From Acidiphilium sp. (GTDB taxonomy: Bacteria > Pseudomonadota > Alphaproteobacteria > Acetobacterales > Acetobacteraceae), in contig JAQTXH010000002.1 of the NCBI GenBank assembly GCA_028688905.1, positions 145,061-209,060 on the forward strand: a DNA stretch of 64,000 bases, given 5' to 3'. A program made the translations under genes and the position numbers. This document shows positions 44,341 to 53,721 of this stretch, piece by piece. The notes beneath the pieces were generated by a model. That model saw nothing but the letters and a program-made list of their open reading frames with translations, had not been told where the DNA came from and did no database searches. The stretch's first letter is position 1, and each line of letters begins with the position of its first letter.

Positions 44341-46138
44341 ACCCGCCACGCCATCGCCCGCTACCGCCGCACCAGCCACCGCCCTGGTCATCGCCGGCAT
44401 CACGCGGCATTTCCACATCGGCAAGCGCGACATCGTCGCTCTCGATGGCGTGAGCGCAACCACCACCCCCGGCCTCGTCACCGGGCTGATCGGGCCGGAC
44501 GGCGCCGGCAAGACCACGCTGATGCGCCTGATCGCCGGGTTGCTGCGCGCCGATTCCGGGTCGATATCGGTGTTCGGTACCGATGTGCGCGCCGACCCAC
44601 TCGCGGTGCAGGGGATGATTTCCTATATGCCGCAGCGCTTCGGCCTCTATGAAGACCTCACCGTCGCCGAGAACCTCGATCTCTACGCCGATCTGCAAGG
44701 CGTCGCCCCGGCCACACGGGCGGCGCGCTATGCTGAACTGATGCAGATGACCGGCCTCGCCAGCTTCACCACCAGGCTGGCGGGCAAGCTCTCCGGCGGC
44801 ATGAAACAGAAACTCGGCCTCGCCTGCACGCTGATCCGCCCGCCCCGCCTGCTGCTGCTCGATGAGCCGACCGTGGGGGTCGATCCGGTGTCGCGCCGGG
44901 AATTGTGGTCGATCGTCGATCATCTGGTGCGCAGCGCCCACATGACCGTTCTGCTCTCCACCGCCTATCTCGACGAGGCGGAACGCTGCGATTCGGTGCT
45001 GCTGCTGCACGAAGGCAAAATGATCGGTGCCGGGCCACCCGGCGATTTCACCCGCGCGATGGCGGGGCGCAGTTTCCAGGCGCGGTCCGCCCGTTTGTCG
45101 AAGCGCGCGTTGCAGGCGGCGCTGGTGCCGCTGCAAGGCGTGACCGATGCGGTGATCCAGGGTGAGGCGGTGCGGCTGGTGATGGATGCCGGTGTGACAC
45201 CGGATTTCGCGGCGCAAGCAAAACTCTCCGATGCGGCGATAACACCGGTGACACCGCGCTTCGAGGACCGGTTCGTCGATTTGCTGCGCGCCAAGGCCGG
45301 TACCACCGCATCGGCCAAGCCGGTTGCGACAGCACTGCCACCGCGTGCCCGGCCGGAAAATGCAGCGTCCCAGGTGATCGAGGTGGATCATCTGATCAAG
45401 CGGTTCGGCGAATTCCGCGCGGTGGACGACATCAGTTTTGCGGTGAAACGCGGCGAGATTTTCGGGTTGCTCGGGGCCAACGGGGCCGGCAAATCCACCA
45501 CCTTCCGCATGTTGTGCGGTCTGCTGCCGGCGAGTTCGGGGCGCTTGCAGGTCGACGGCTTCGATCTTCGCACCGCCGCCCCCACCGCGCGGGGGCGGTT
45601 GGGCTACATGGCGCAGAAATTCTCGCTCTACGGCGATCTCTCGGTGATGCAGAACCTGAATTTCTTCAGCGCCGCCTATGGGCTGACCGGCGCACGACGC
45701 ACCGCGCGCACCGCCTGGGCGCTCGATGAATTCGAGCTCGCCCCGCTGCGCGATGCGACCAGCCGCGATCTGCCGCTCGGCTTCAAGCAGCGCATGGCGC
45801 TCGCCTGCGCGCTGATGCACGAGCCGGATATTCTGTTCCTTGATGAACCGACTTCCGGTGTCGATCCGCTGATGCGGCGCGAGTTCTGGCAACGCATCAA
45901 CACGCTCGCCGATGCCGGGGTGACAATTCTGGTCACCACCCATTTCATGGACGAGGCGGAGTATTGCGACCGTCTCGTGATCATGGCGCGGGGCCGGATT
46001 CTCGCAGCGGGTACCTCGGAACAACTGAAACAATCCTGCCGCGACGCTGCCCACCCGGACCCTACGATGGAGGACGCCTTCATTGCCCTGATCGAGGCGG
46101 ACGACGCGAAATCCAACCCCAGGGCCGAGGCCGCATGA
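44324..46138 (+). CDS. YbhF-type ABC transporter ATPase with two nucleotide-binding domains, 604 aa
   Basis: Fused double ATPase. The first domain has Walker A GPDGAGKTTL, signature LSGGMKQKLGLAC and Walker B LLLLDEPTVGVD. The second has GANGAGKSTT, a degenerate signature LPLGFKQRMALAC and LFLDEPTSGVD. It powers the two ABC-2 permeases encoded next, probably for drug or cation efflux as for YbhFSR. The start lies inside the adaptor gene, and the stop overlaps the first permease (ATGA). Confidence 0.92.
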   Translation: MTAATEPATPSPATAAPATALVIAGITRHFHIGKRDIVALDGVSATTTPGLVTGLIGPDGAGKTTLMRLIAGLLRADSGSISVFGTDVRADPLAVQGMISYMPQRFGLYEDLTVAENLDLYADLQGVAPATRAARYAELMQMTGLASFTTRLAGKLSGGMKQKLGLACTLIRPPRLLLLDEPTVGVDPVSRRELWSIVDHLVRSAHMTVLLSTAYLDEAERCDSVLLLHEGKMIGAGPPGDFTRAMAGRSFQARSARLSKRALQAALVPLQGVTDAVIQGEAVRLVMDAGVTPDFAAQAKLSDAAITPVTPRFEDRFVDLLRAKAGTTASAKPVATALPPRARPENAASQVIEVDHLIKRFGEFRAVDDISFAVKRGEIFGLLGANGAGKSTTFRMLCGLLPASSGRLQVDGFDLRTAAPTARGRLGYMAQKFSLYGDLSVMQNLNFFSAAYGLTGARRTARTAWALDEFELAPLRDATSRDLPLGFKQRMALACALMHEPDILFLDEPTSGVDPLMRREFWQRINTLADAGVTILVTTHFMDEAEYCDRLVIMARGRILAAGTSEQLKQSCRDAAHPDPTMEDAFIALIEADDAKSNPRAEAA

Positions 46139-47256
46139 GCGGCGCGTTGATGCGGCTGCGCGGCCTGATCCGCAAGGAAACCCTGCAGATCCTGCGCGAT
46201 CCCTCTTCGATCGCGATCGCCTTCGTGCTGCCCGCCATGTTGCTGCTGCTGTTCGGCTACGGTGTGTCGCTCGATGCCCGGCACGTCGCCCTCGGCATCG
46301 TGGTCGAACAGCCGAGTGCCGCCGCCGCCAGCCTGACCGCGCAATTCCAGCAATCGCCGTATTTCGCGCCACGCGACTTCACCAGCGTCGCGGCGGCGCA
46401 AACCGCACTGGCCAACGAGCAGATCGACGGTTTCGTCTGGCTGCGTAGCAATTTCGCCCGCCAGCTCCACGCCGGGCGCGACCCGAACATCGGCGTCTTC
46501 GTCGATGGCATCAACGCCAACAATGCGCGGATCATCGAAAACTACGTCCAGCAGAGCTGGTCCGACTGGATCGCCGCCGAGGCCACCGCTGCCGGCACCC
46601 CCGAAATCACGCCGATCGCGGTGCAGCCCCGCATCTGGTTCAACCCCGCGGTCAGCAGTCGTGACTATCTGGTGCCGGGCCTGATCGCGGTGATCATGAC
46701 GCTGACCGGCGCGCTGCTCACGGCTCTGGTGATCGCGCGCGAGTGGGAGCGTGGCACGATGGAGGCGCTGATGGTCACCAAGGTCAGCATGCATGAAATT
46801 CTCGCGTCAAAGGTGATCCCGTATTTTATCCTCGGCATGGGCGGCATGGTGGTTTCGGTGCTGATCGCGGTGTTCCTGTTCGACGTGCCGCTGCAGGGCT
46901 CGATCCTGGTTCTGACCCTGGCGGCGTCGCTGTTCATGCTCGCCGCGCTCGGCATGGGGCTGCTGATTTCCACCGTGGCGAAAAACCAGTTCGTCGCCGG
47001 GCAGATCGCGATCATCACCACGTTTCTGCCGGCATTCATTCTCTCCGGCTTCATTTTCGACATCGCCAGCATGCCGGCACCGATCCAATGGGTGACGCAT
47101 ATCGTGGCGGCGCGGTATTTCGTGGCGATTTTGCAAACATTGTTCCTCGCCGGCACGGTCTGGTCGGTGCTGCTGCCCAATTTGTTCGCCCTGCTGGTCA
47201 TGGCGGTGGTCTTTCTCGGTGCCGCCCGCCTCGCCGCGCACAAACGGCTGGACTAA
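46135..47256 (+). CDS. ABC-2 type permease (YbhS-like), 373 aa
   Basis: Inner-membrane permease: one N-terminal helix after LIRKETLQILRDPSSI, a large periplasmic loop of about 150 residues (VEQPSAAAASLTAQF to WFNPAVSSRDYLVPG), and five C-terminal helices with the EWERGTMEALMVT coupling motif. The length and order are standard. ATG 46135 is coupled to the ATPase stop, and the second permease starts 3 bp after its end. Confidence 0.92.
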   Translation: MSGALMRLRGLIRKETLQILRDPSSIAIAFVLPAMLLLLFGYGVSLDARHVALGIVVEQPSAAAASLTAQFQQSPYFAPRDFTSVAAAQTALANEQIDGFVWLRSNFARQLHAGRDPNIGVFVDGINANNARIIENYVQQSWSDWIAAEATAAGTPEITPIAVQPRIWFNPAVSSRDYLVPGLIAVIMTLTGALLTALVIAREWERGTMEALMVTKVSMHEILASKVIPYFILGMGGMVVSVLIAVFLFDVPLQGSILVLTLAASLFMLAALGMGLLISTVAKNQFVAGQIAIITTFLPAFILSGFIFDIASMPAPIQWVTHIVAARYFVAILQTLFLAGTVWSVLLPNLFALLVMAVVFLGAARLAAHKRLD

Positions 47257-47259
47257 GCC

Positions 47260-48369
47260 ATGTTCGGCCGCGTTCTTGCCCTGGTGATCAAGGAATTCCT
47301 TGCGATTCTGCGCGATGGCAAGAGCCGGATGGTGCTGGTCGGGCCACCGCTGATCCAGTTGCTGGTGTTCGGCTATGCCGCGAGTTTCGACCTCAACCAC
47401 GTCCCCTTCGCGGTCTATGATCAGGATCGCTCGATTGCCTCGCGCGATCTGGTCGCCGATTTCGCCGGCTCGCGCGCGTTCCAGCAGGTCGCGACGCTGC
47501 ACAGCCCGCGCCAGATCCAGTCGTTGATCGACTCCCGCACGGTCGAAATGGTGCTCGACATCGATCCCCGCTTCTCGCGTGACCTTCTGACCCACCAGCC
47601 CGCGCCGGTCCAGGTCATCGTCGATGGCCGCAACTCCAACACCGCCCTGCTGATCCTCGGCTATGCCAACACCATCATCGCCGACGCCAGCACGACCTGG
47701 GCGACCGAACACGGCGGTGCCGCCCCACCCGCGCAACTCGATCCCCGCGCCCTGTTCAACCCCGATCTCGACTCCCACTGGTTCATCATCCCCGGCATCG
47801 TCGCCCTTCTGACCCAGGTGGTCACGCTGCTGGTGGTCGGATTATCGGTCGCGCGCGAACGCGAGGCCGGCACCTTCGATCAAATATTGGTGACCCCGAT
47901 GCGCCCGCTCGATATTCTGCTCGGCAAGAGCATTCCGGGTCTGATCATCGGCATGGTCGAGGCCACCGTCAGCATCATCGCCTCGGTCTATTGGTTCGAC
48001 GTGCCCTTGCGCGGCGGCCTGCTCGAACTCTACACCGGCCTGCTGCTGTTCACCGTCGCGGTCACCGGCATCGGCCTGATGATCTCATCGATCGCCGCAA
48101 CCCAGCAGCAGGCGCTCCTCGGCGCGTTCCTGTTCATGGTGCCCTCGATCATCCTGTCCGGCTTCGCCACCCCGATCGCCAACATGCCGCCTTTGGTGCA
48201 GGACCTGACCTGGATCAACCCGATGCGCTTCGCCCTGGTGGTGATCCGGCGCTGTTTTCTGGAACAGCCGAGTTTCAGGTCACTGAGCGGCCAGTATATC
48301 GCCATGGCCATTCTCGCCGTCCTCAGCCTCACGGCCGCCGCATGGCTGTTCCGCAAACGGTCCGTGTAG
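47260..48369 (+). CDS. ABC-2 type permease (YbhR-like), 369 aa
   Basis: Second permease, paralogous to the first: VIKEFLAILRDGKSRM, a periplasmic loop ending LFNPDLDSHWFIIPG, then EREAGTFDQILVTPM and five helices. The two presumably form the heterodimeric channel driven by the double ATPase, with the HlyD adaptor linking to an outer-membrane exit duct not encoded here. It is the last gene of the operon; 54 bp separate it from the convergent small gene. Confidence 0.92.
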   Translation: MFGRVLALVIKEFLAILRDGKSRMVLVGPPLIQLLVFGYAASFDLNHVPFAVYDQDRSIASRDLVADFAGSRAFQQVATLHSPRQIQSLIDSRTVEMVLDIDPRFSRDLLTHQPAPVQVIVDGRNSNTALLILGYANTIIADASTTWATEHGGAAPPAQLDPRALFNPDLDSHWFIIPGIVALLTQVVTLLVVGLSVAREREAGTFDQILVTPMRPLDILLGKSIPGLIIGMVEATVSIIASVYWFDVPLRGGLLELYTGLLLFTVAVTGIGLMISSIAATQQQALLGAFLFMVPSIILSGFATPIANMPPLVQDLTWINPMRFALVVIRRCFLEQPSFRSLSGQYIAMAILAVLSLTAAAWLFRKRSV

Positions 48370-48423
48370 AGGGGCGTTCGTGAACCGATACGACCACGAT
48401 CAAAGGCCACGCAGTCGCCGGAT

Positions 48424-48732
48424 TTACCTGATCTTCGCCAAACGCTTGCGATTGGCTGCCAATTTACGCTGATAAAGCTTGGTAATTCGGGCCGCGCCGC
48501 CATCCGGCGTGCCGACCGAGCGCAGTGCGATGGCATGGCTCTCGCCGAGGGCGCGGAGTTTTTCGGCGACCATCAGGCGGGCTTCAGCCAGACCGGCGGC
48601 ACCACCGCCAGCGATTTTGGCGAGGCGCAGGGCAATGATCGCCTGAGCATCCGCGGTCATGCGGGCGGTCTGCCACATCAGGTTGAGGCCGTAGCCAGGG
48701 TTCGTCCAGGGTAACCGAGACTGTTTTGCCAT
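48424..48732 (-). CDS. Uncharacterised 102-aa helical protein
   Basis: Not recognised. A soluble, mostly helical, basic protein (MAKQSRLPWTNPGYGLNLMW..., ending NRKRLAKIR). The central stretch AQAIIALRLAKIAGG to LMVAEKLRALGESHA resembles phasin-like or structural helices, but no motif decides. ATG 48732. It lies immediately downstream of the comM-like gene on the same strand (31 bp) and is convergent with the efflux operon. Confidence 0.6.
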   Translation of the reverse strand: MAKQSRLPWTNPGYGLNLMWQTARMTADAQAIIALRLAKIAGGGAAGLAEARLMVAEKLRALGESHAIALRSVGTPDGGAARITKLYQRKLAANRKRLAKIR

Positions 48733-48763
48733 GCCCCGAACATGTCCACAGTGTGGGCGGTTT

Positions 48764-50311
48764 TCAACTGGCATCGCGCGAGGCGACCAGCTTTACCGCC
48801 GGTTGGGTCAGCGGGTTCCGTCCCGGAATGCGATGGCGGTAGGCGAGGGCTTCGGCGATATCGGCACGGCGCACGACGGGAGCACCGGCCAGATCGGCGA
48901 TGCTGCGGGCGACGCGCAGGACACGGATGAAACCACGCGCCGAGAGGCGGAGTTTTTCGGCAGCCTGTTCGGCGAAGGCGCGGGCGTCGGGCGTCAACTC
49001 GATCGCATCGCCCGGCGCTTCGGCGTTGTTCGAGGCCGTCTCACCATAGCGGGCGCGTTGCAGTGCGCGGGCGGCGGTGATCCGGGCGGCGACCACCATC
49101 GTCGCTTCGCCGATCGGCGCATGCAGCAGTTCGGCCGGCGTGACCGGACTCATTTCGATCACGATGTCGATCCGGTCCATCAGCGGACCGCTGATCTTGC
49201 CCTGATAGTCCTCGCCACAACGCGGTGCCCGGCCACAGGCGCGGGCAGGGTCGAACAGATAGCCGCAGCGACAGGGGTTCATTGCGGCAATCAGTTGGAA
49301 CCGTGCGGGGTAGGTGACGTGCGCGGCAGCGCGTGCCACCGTGGTGCGGCCCGATTCCAGGGGTTGGCGCAGGGCTTCGAGGGCGGCGCGGGGGAATTCG
49401 GGGAATTCATCTAAAAATAAAATGCCCCGGTGCGAGAGCGAAATCTCGCCCGGTTTGGCCCGATTCCCCCCACCTGCAATCGCCGCCATACTCGCCGAGT
49501 GGTGCGGTTCGCGAAACGGTGGCCTTGTGACCAGCCTGCCCTCGCTCAACATTCCCGCGACGCTATGCACCATGCTGACCTCCAGCGCCTCGCGCGGGGT
49601 CAGGTCGGGCAGCAATCCCGGAATCCGCGCCGCCAGCATCGACTTGCCGCCACCGGGCGGTCCGATCATCAGCAGATTATGCCCGCCGGCGGCAGCGATT
49701 TCCACCGCGCGACGCGCCACCACCATGCCGCGGACATCGGCAAGGTCCGGCCCGCCATCACTTCGCTCGATCATGCCCCGTGCCGGCGTGGGCAATAGCG
49801 AGTCACCCTTGAAGTGATTGATCAGGCTGAGCAGGTCAGGCGGTGCCAGCACGCCGATCTCGCCGGCCCAGCTTGCCTCCGCCCCCTGCGATTCCGGGCA
49901 GATCAGGCCGAGATCCCGCGCTCCAGCGGCAATCGCGGCGGGCAGCACGCCAGCCACGGGTGCCAACCTGCCGTCGAGCGACAACTCCCCCAATGCGGCG
50001 AACCGCGCCATCTCCTCGGCGGGGAGAATATCCATCGCTGTCAGTACCCCGAGCGCGATCGGCAGGTCGAAATGGCTGCCCTCCTTGAGCAGATCGGCCG
50101 GAGCCAGATTGACCAAAATCCGCTTGGGCGGCAGCGCCAGACCCATCGCAGTGAGGGCGGCGCGCACCCGTTCACGCGATTCCCCCACCGCCTTGTCGGC
50201 GAGGCCAACGATCAGAAAGATCGGCAATCCGGGGGCGATCTGCACCTGCACCTCGACCGGCAACGCCTCGATCCCCGAGAACGAGAAGGTCTGCACCCGC
50301 GCGACACTCAT
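48764..50311 (-). CDS. comM: ComM/YifB-family Mg-chelatase-like AAA+ ATPase, 515 aa
   Basis: Cytoplasmic AAA+ protein; ComM members act as branch-migration helicases in natural transformation. The N-terminal domain is SFSGIEALPVEVQVQIAPGLP...LVGLADKAVGESRERV with the Lon-like domain. The AAA core has Walker A IGPPGGGKSMLA and Walker B GILFLDEFPEF. A zinc-type cysteine set CRCGY...CGRAPRC and the C-terminal ChlI-like domain follow. ATG 50311 follows GAGGA. Its initiation region is triplicated by a tandem repeat at the junction with radC. Confidence 0.9.
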   Translation of the reverse strand: MSVARVQTFSFSGIEALPVEVQVQIAPGLPIFLIVGLADKAVGESRERVRAALTAMGLALPPKRILVNLAPADLLKEGSHFDLPIALGVLTAMDILPAEEMARFAALGELSLDGRLAPVAGVLPAAIAAGARDLGLICPESQGAEASWAGEIGVLAPPDLLSLINHFKGDSLLPTPARGMIERSDGGPDLADVRGMVVARRAVEIAAAGGHNLLMIGPPGGGKSMLAARIPGLLPDLTPREALEVSMVHSVAGMLSEGRLVTRPPFREPHHSASMAAIAGGGNRAKPGEISLSHRGILFLDEFPEFPRAALEALRQPLESGRTTVARAAAHVTYPARFQLIAAMNPCRCGYLFDPARACGRAPRCGEDYQGKISGPLMDRIDIVIEMSPVTPAELLHAPIGEATMVVAARITAARALQRARYGETASNNAEAPGDAIELTPDARAFAEQAAEKLRLSARGFIRVLRVARSIADLAGAPVVRRADIAEALAYRHRIPGRNPLTQPAVKLVASRDAS

Positions 50312-50363
50312 GGGCGCGTTCCTCGCGCGACACTCATAGGCGCGCTCCTCGCGCGACACTCAT
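50298..50363. repeat. 26-bp tandem repeats over the comM start and radC stop
   Basis: Units at 50298-50323 and 50324-50349 differ at two positions; a partial third copy begins at 50350. Each copy contains (on the minus strand) a GAGG-type ribosome site region and an ATGAGTGTCGCGCG start, so the comM initiation signal is repeated three times. Only the innermost ATG (50311) is in frame with the protein. The third copy overlaps the radC stop codon. Confidence 0.88.
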
Positions 50364-51121
50364 GTCGCGGCCCGCAACAGACCCTCGCGCCGGAAACTCA
50401 ACCAGGTGCCTTTGCCGATGATGATATGATCATGCAGCGTCACATCGAGCAGCGCCACCGCGCGCTGCACCTCCTTGGTCATTTCGATGTCGTCGCGCGA
50501 GGGCGAGGGGTCGCCGCTCGGATGGTTGTGTACCAGGATCAGCGCGGTGGCGTGGTTCTGCAAGGCGCGGGTCACCAGTTCGCGCACGTAGACCTGGGTG
50601 TGATTGACCGTGCCGCGCGAGGCGATTTCATCGGCGATCAGCCGGTTGCGGTTGTCGAGATAAAGCACCCGGAACTGTTCGACGGTTTCGCGCGCCATCG
50701 CCATGGTGAGGTAGTCGATCAGTTTTTCCCAGTTGTTGAGCACCGGCGTGTCGGCCAGTTCGGCGCGGGCAAGCCTGAGGGCCGAAGCGTGGATCAGCTT
50801 GATCGCGGCGACGCTGTGAACCCCGATGCCGGGATACGCGAACAGCGATTCCGGCGGGGCTGCGAGCACCCCGGCATAAGAGCCGAACTGGTTGATCAGC
50901 GCCTTTGCGAGCGGTTTGGTGTCACCCTTTTTGAACGCCAGAAACAGCAGCATCTCCAGTAACTCATAGTCAGCCAGCGCCTCCGCCCCGCGATCGAGCA
51001 ATTTTTCGCGCATCCGCCCGCGATGACCCTGCGGCCCGGTGCTGGAAAATGGCGCGTCGGGTGCCAGGGCGATCGTTCCCGGGTCGAACTGGTCGCGTTC
51101 GGCAAAGCCTTTGCGGGTCAT
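50360..51121 (-). CDS. radC: RadC-family JAMM/MPN+ domain protein, about 253 aa
   Basis: Contains the N-terminal helix-hairpin-helix region (MREKLLDRGAEALADYELLEMLL, GIGVHSVAAIKLIHA) and the JAMM metal-binding motif LVHNHPSGDPSPSRDD. The function of RadC remains unsettled; a DNA-repair role is historic and disputed. ATG 51121 is preferred; an in-frame TTG at 51190 would add 23 residues that do not look conserved. The stop lies in a 26-bp repeat, and comM follows on the same strand. Confidence 0.9.
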   Translation of the reverse strand: MTRKGFAERDQFDPGTIALAPDAPFSSTGPQGHRGRMREKLLDRGAEALADYELLEMLLFLAFKKGDTKPLAKALINQFGSYAGVLAAPPESLFAYPGIGVHSVAAIKLIHASALRLARAELADTPVLNNWEKLIDYLTMAMARETVEQFRVLYLDNRNRLIADEIASRGTVNHTQVYVRELVTRALQNHATALILVHNHPSGDPSPSRDDIEMTKEVQRAVALLDVTLHDHIIIGKGTWLSFRREGLLRAAT

Positions 51122-51336
51122 TCGCGCAGGTGCTTCCGGAAAATCGGGCTCCGGCGACCTGCGGATGCCACGTAGCAGTTTTTCCCACAATCGCGCAAAA
51201 CCTTTCGGCGAAATATCGCGTCTAGGTTGTAGATTACGGACGACTTGATCGCTTTGTCCAGCCTAATCGGCGACTGCGGGTTGGACTTCATGCCCCGCCG
51301 CCGATAGAACCCTCGACCAAACAGAGGAGCACAGCC

Positions 51337-51687
51337 ATGAGCCGGATTGTCCGCACAGAATCCAACGCAATTCTTGCCAAAGTCGTCGAACATCACGGCT
51401 TCATCTACACCCAGGGCGTGGTCGCGACCGACCTTGCCGGCGATATCGCCACCCAGACCAAAAACATTCTCGACCAGATCGATGCGCTGCTGGAATTACA
51501 CGGCACCGACAACACCAGGCTGCTGCAAGCCTTGATCTGGTTGAAATCGATCGACGACCGGGCCGCGATGAACGCGGTGTGGTCAGCGTGGCTGCCGGAA
51601 GGCGGCGCGCCGGCACGGGCCTGCGTCGAAGCGAAACTGGCGGACCCGCGTTATCTGGTTGAAATCATGGTGACAGCCTGTCGGTAA
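51337..51687 (+). CDS. RidA/YjgF-family enamine deaminase-like protein, 116 aa
   Basis: Small trimeric protein that hydrolyses reactive imines/enamines from PLP enzymes. It shows the start motif SRIVRTESNAILAKVVEHHGFIYTQGVV and the C-terminal ARACVEAKLADPRYLVEIMVTA with the arginine that binds the substrate carboxylate. At 116 aa it is slightly shorter than the standard 125-130. ATG 51337 has AGAGGAG about 9 bases upstream. It is a single gene, divergent from radC. Confidence 0.9.
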   Translation: MSRIVRTESNAILAKVVEHHGFIYTQGVVATDLAGDIATQTKNILDQIDALLELHGTDNTRLLQALIWLKSIDDRAAMNAVWSAWLPEGGAPARACVEAKLADPRYLVEIMVTACR

Positions 51688-52016
51688 TATTAACTGCCAT
51701 ATTTTGCGGTATGCAGGCCTTTATGATTGCCAACGTTAACTCAAATTTAGGAAATTGATCTTAATTTGCCGTCATCGATCCTGGGTCAGCATAAAATTTT
51801 CTGTTTCGTGACATTTTTGCCAGGATCGAGGGTTGCAGAATTCGCAGTGCCACCTTAACAGGAATGCAAGGCACTCGTAGTTCCTCCTTGGAGTCGTCGA
51901 CGGCAGGGAGGACGGATTGCTGAGGCACTGCCGGAACATTCCGGGTTAGCGGCTTGTTTGATTTGCGTTTTGCTGCGTATTGATATGCGTCTGGGCAATT
52001 GAAGGGTGAACGAGGC
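51688..52016. other. 329-bp intergenic region with an inverted repeat
   Basis: AT-rich in its first 130 bp. CGATCCTGG (51776-51784) and CCAGGATCG (51820-51828) form a perfect 9-bp inverted repeat separated by 35 AT-rich bases; this could be a hairpin or an operator pair. I see no tRNA, small RNA signature or convincing gene here. The segment must hold the promoter of the CHAP-domain gene. Confidence 0.5.
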
Positions 52017-52892
52017 ATGAGGCAGGATGGCAAACACATCACAGGAATCCTACATGTTCTTGGGTGTATCTCTGCCATTTTCGGCTTTGCGCAAACCAGC
52101 CATGCAAATCCAGCACGGAAACAACTTCATGCGACTTCCCACCGGGTCGTCGCCGTCAAAAAGACCGCTTTTCATGACCGTGCCATAACGCTCAAGCATA
52201 TCGTTCATCGGCCGGTGATACATAGGGTGGGCGAACGCCACGTCGTGATCCATCGGGATTTGGTGCGACGTTCCGAGCATCATGCGGCGATTTATCATCA
52301 TGTGGTCTACCACCATGTGGCGTATCGCCGCGTCGCGGTACGGCGGCCGGATTATCGGCATGGCTATATCGCGCATCGGTATAGTCACTCCTACATCCAT
52401 CGCGCCGATTATCTGTGGTGCGTCCCCTACGCGCGGGATGTTTCGCATATCAACCTGAGTGGCGATGCGTTTCTCTGGTGGGCCGAAGCGGCAGGGCGCT
52501 ACGACCGAGGCGAGCGCCCGGAACCCGGTGCCGTGCTTAATTTCCGGTCCAGCGCGCGAATCCCGATGGGTCATGTCGCGGTCGTCGCCCAGGTGGTCAA
52601 CAGCCGGGAAATTCTGGTCGATCAGGCAAACTGGGTGCCGGATCAGGTGAGCCGCGATGTGCCGGTGATCGATGTTTCGCCCAACAACAACTGGTCGGAA
52701 GTGCAGGTTGCGATCGGCGATAGCCGATTCGGCGCGACCTACCCAACCTACGGTTTCATCTACGACCAGCAACCTGGCGGTCGCACGATCTATGCCAGCA
52801 GTGGTGGGGCCGGCAGCGGCGGGACTGAGGTTGCGGAAGCGCCCGCGACCGATAAAATTCGTCTGATTGCCCCCAATCGCACGCTGCGGTAA
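52017..52892 (+). CDS. Secreted CHAP-domain protein with histidine-rich linker, 291 aa
   Basis: A signal peptide (residues 1-30, ending SHA) precedes a linker with 19 histidines between residues 29 and 128 (RSEHHAAIYHHVVYHHVAY...). A CHAP-type amidase/peptidase domain follows: catalytic Cys135 in LWCVPYARD, histidine in IPMGHVAVVAQVV, and the polar third position near LVDQANW. It probably cleaves peptidoglycan cross-bridges in the periplasm. ATG 52017 is chosen because GAGG lies 5 bases upstream. The histidine-rich stretch could bind metal or respond to pH; this is inference. Confidence 0.82.
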   Translation: MRQDGKHITGILHVLGCISAIFGFAQTSHANPARKQLHATSHRVVAVKKTAFHDRAITLKHIVHRPVIHRVGERHVVIHRDLVRRSEHHAAIYHHVVYHHVAYRRVAVRRPDYRHGYIAHRYSHSYIHRADYLWCVPYARDVSHINLSGDAFLWWAEAAGRYDRGERPEPGAVLNFRSSARIPMGHVAVVAQVVNSREILVDQANWVPDQVSRDVPVIDVSPNNNWSEVQVAIGDSRFGATYPTYGFIYDQQPGGRTIYASSGGAGSGGTEVAEAPATDKIRLIAPNRTLR

Positions 52893-52895
52893 TCG

Positions 52896-53720
52896 CTACA
52901 GTGCTTCGGCCAGCCTGACGTAGTCGGTGGGAGCCAGGGTTTCGGCGCGGCGTTCCGGATCGATCCCGACTCGCTCGAGCAGGGCGGCCCCGCCGAGCGA
53001 TTTCAGTGACCCACGCAGCATTTTGCGCCGCTGACCAAAGGCGGCGGCGGTCACTGTTCCGACCCGTTCCAGTAACGCCGGCGAAGGTTGCGCTGCATGG
53101 GGCACCAACCGGACCACGGCGGATTCGACCTTCGGCGGGGGCGAGAACGCCGATGGCGGCACGGTCATCGCGATCGTCCGGTCCACGGTCAGCGCGGCCA
53201 GCACCGCAAGACGGCCATAATGCGGCGTGTTGGGCAGCGCCACGATCCGCTCGGCAACCTCGCGTTGAAACATCAACACCATCAAGCGGAACGCACTCGC
53301 CTGATGCAGCCAGCGCAGTAGCATCGCGGTGCCGGCATTATAGGGCAGGTTGGCCACGACAGCGCGCGGCGCGGCGGTGAGCGTCGTCAGATCGATCTCC
53401 AGGGCATCGCCCGGCACAACCCGCAATCGCATGCCGTACATGGTCAATAATTCCGAGGTCGCGGCAATGGCCCTGGGGTCGATCTCGATCGCGGTCACGC
53501 TGGAAGCATCGCTGTCGAGCAAGGCCTGGGTCAATCCACCCGGCCCTGGCCCGACTTCGATCACGTGAACACCTTCAAGCGACCCGGCCACCCGCGCAAT
53601 CCGTGCCAGCAACTGTGAATCGAGCAGGAAATGCTGGCCAAGCGATTTACGGGTCGCCAGGCCATGCCGCGCGATCACGTCCCGCAGAGGCGCGCCCAGC
53701 GTGGAGCGCAAAGGGTCCAA
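52896..53720 (-). CDS. rsmA: 16S rRNA dimethyladenosine transferase (RsmA/KsgA), 274 aa
   Basis: Dimethylates two adjacent adenosines near the 3' end of 16S rRNA during small-subunit maturation. It shows KSLGQHFLLDSQ, SAM motif IEVGPGPGGLT and the catalytic VANLPYNAGT. The length is normal. No ATG fits; TTG 53720 with GGAG seven bases upstream is the start. It lies 1 bp after the stop of surA on the same strand and ends the envelope gene run, convergent with the CHAP gene (3 bp apart). Confidence 0.94.
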   Translation of the reverse strand: MDPLRSTLGAPLRDVIARHGLATRKSLGQHFLLDSQLLARIARVAGSLEGVHVIEVGPGPGGLTQALLDSDASSVTAIEIDPRAIAATSELLTMYGMRLRVVPGDALEIDLTTLTAAPRAVVANLPYNAGTAMLLRWLHQASAFRLMVLMFQREVAERIVALPNTPHYGRLAVLAALTVDRTIAMTVPPSAFSPPPKVESAVVRLVPHAAQPSPALLERVGTVTAAAFGQRRKMLRGSLKSLGGAALLERVGIDPERRAETLAPTDYVRLAEAL

Positions 53721-53721
53721 A

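Noticed and set aside
44150-46372. 740-codon frame opposite the double ABC ATPase
   Set aside because: Mirror of a gene with clear Walker and signature motifs in both domains.
51761-52078. 105-codon leftward frame in the intergenic region before the CHAP gene
   Set aside because: It overlaps the CHAP signal-peptide region, has no ribosome site and no recognisable sequence.
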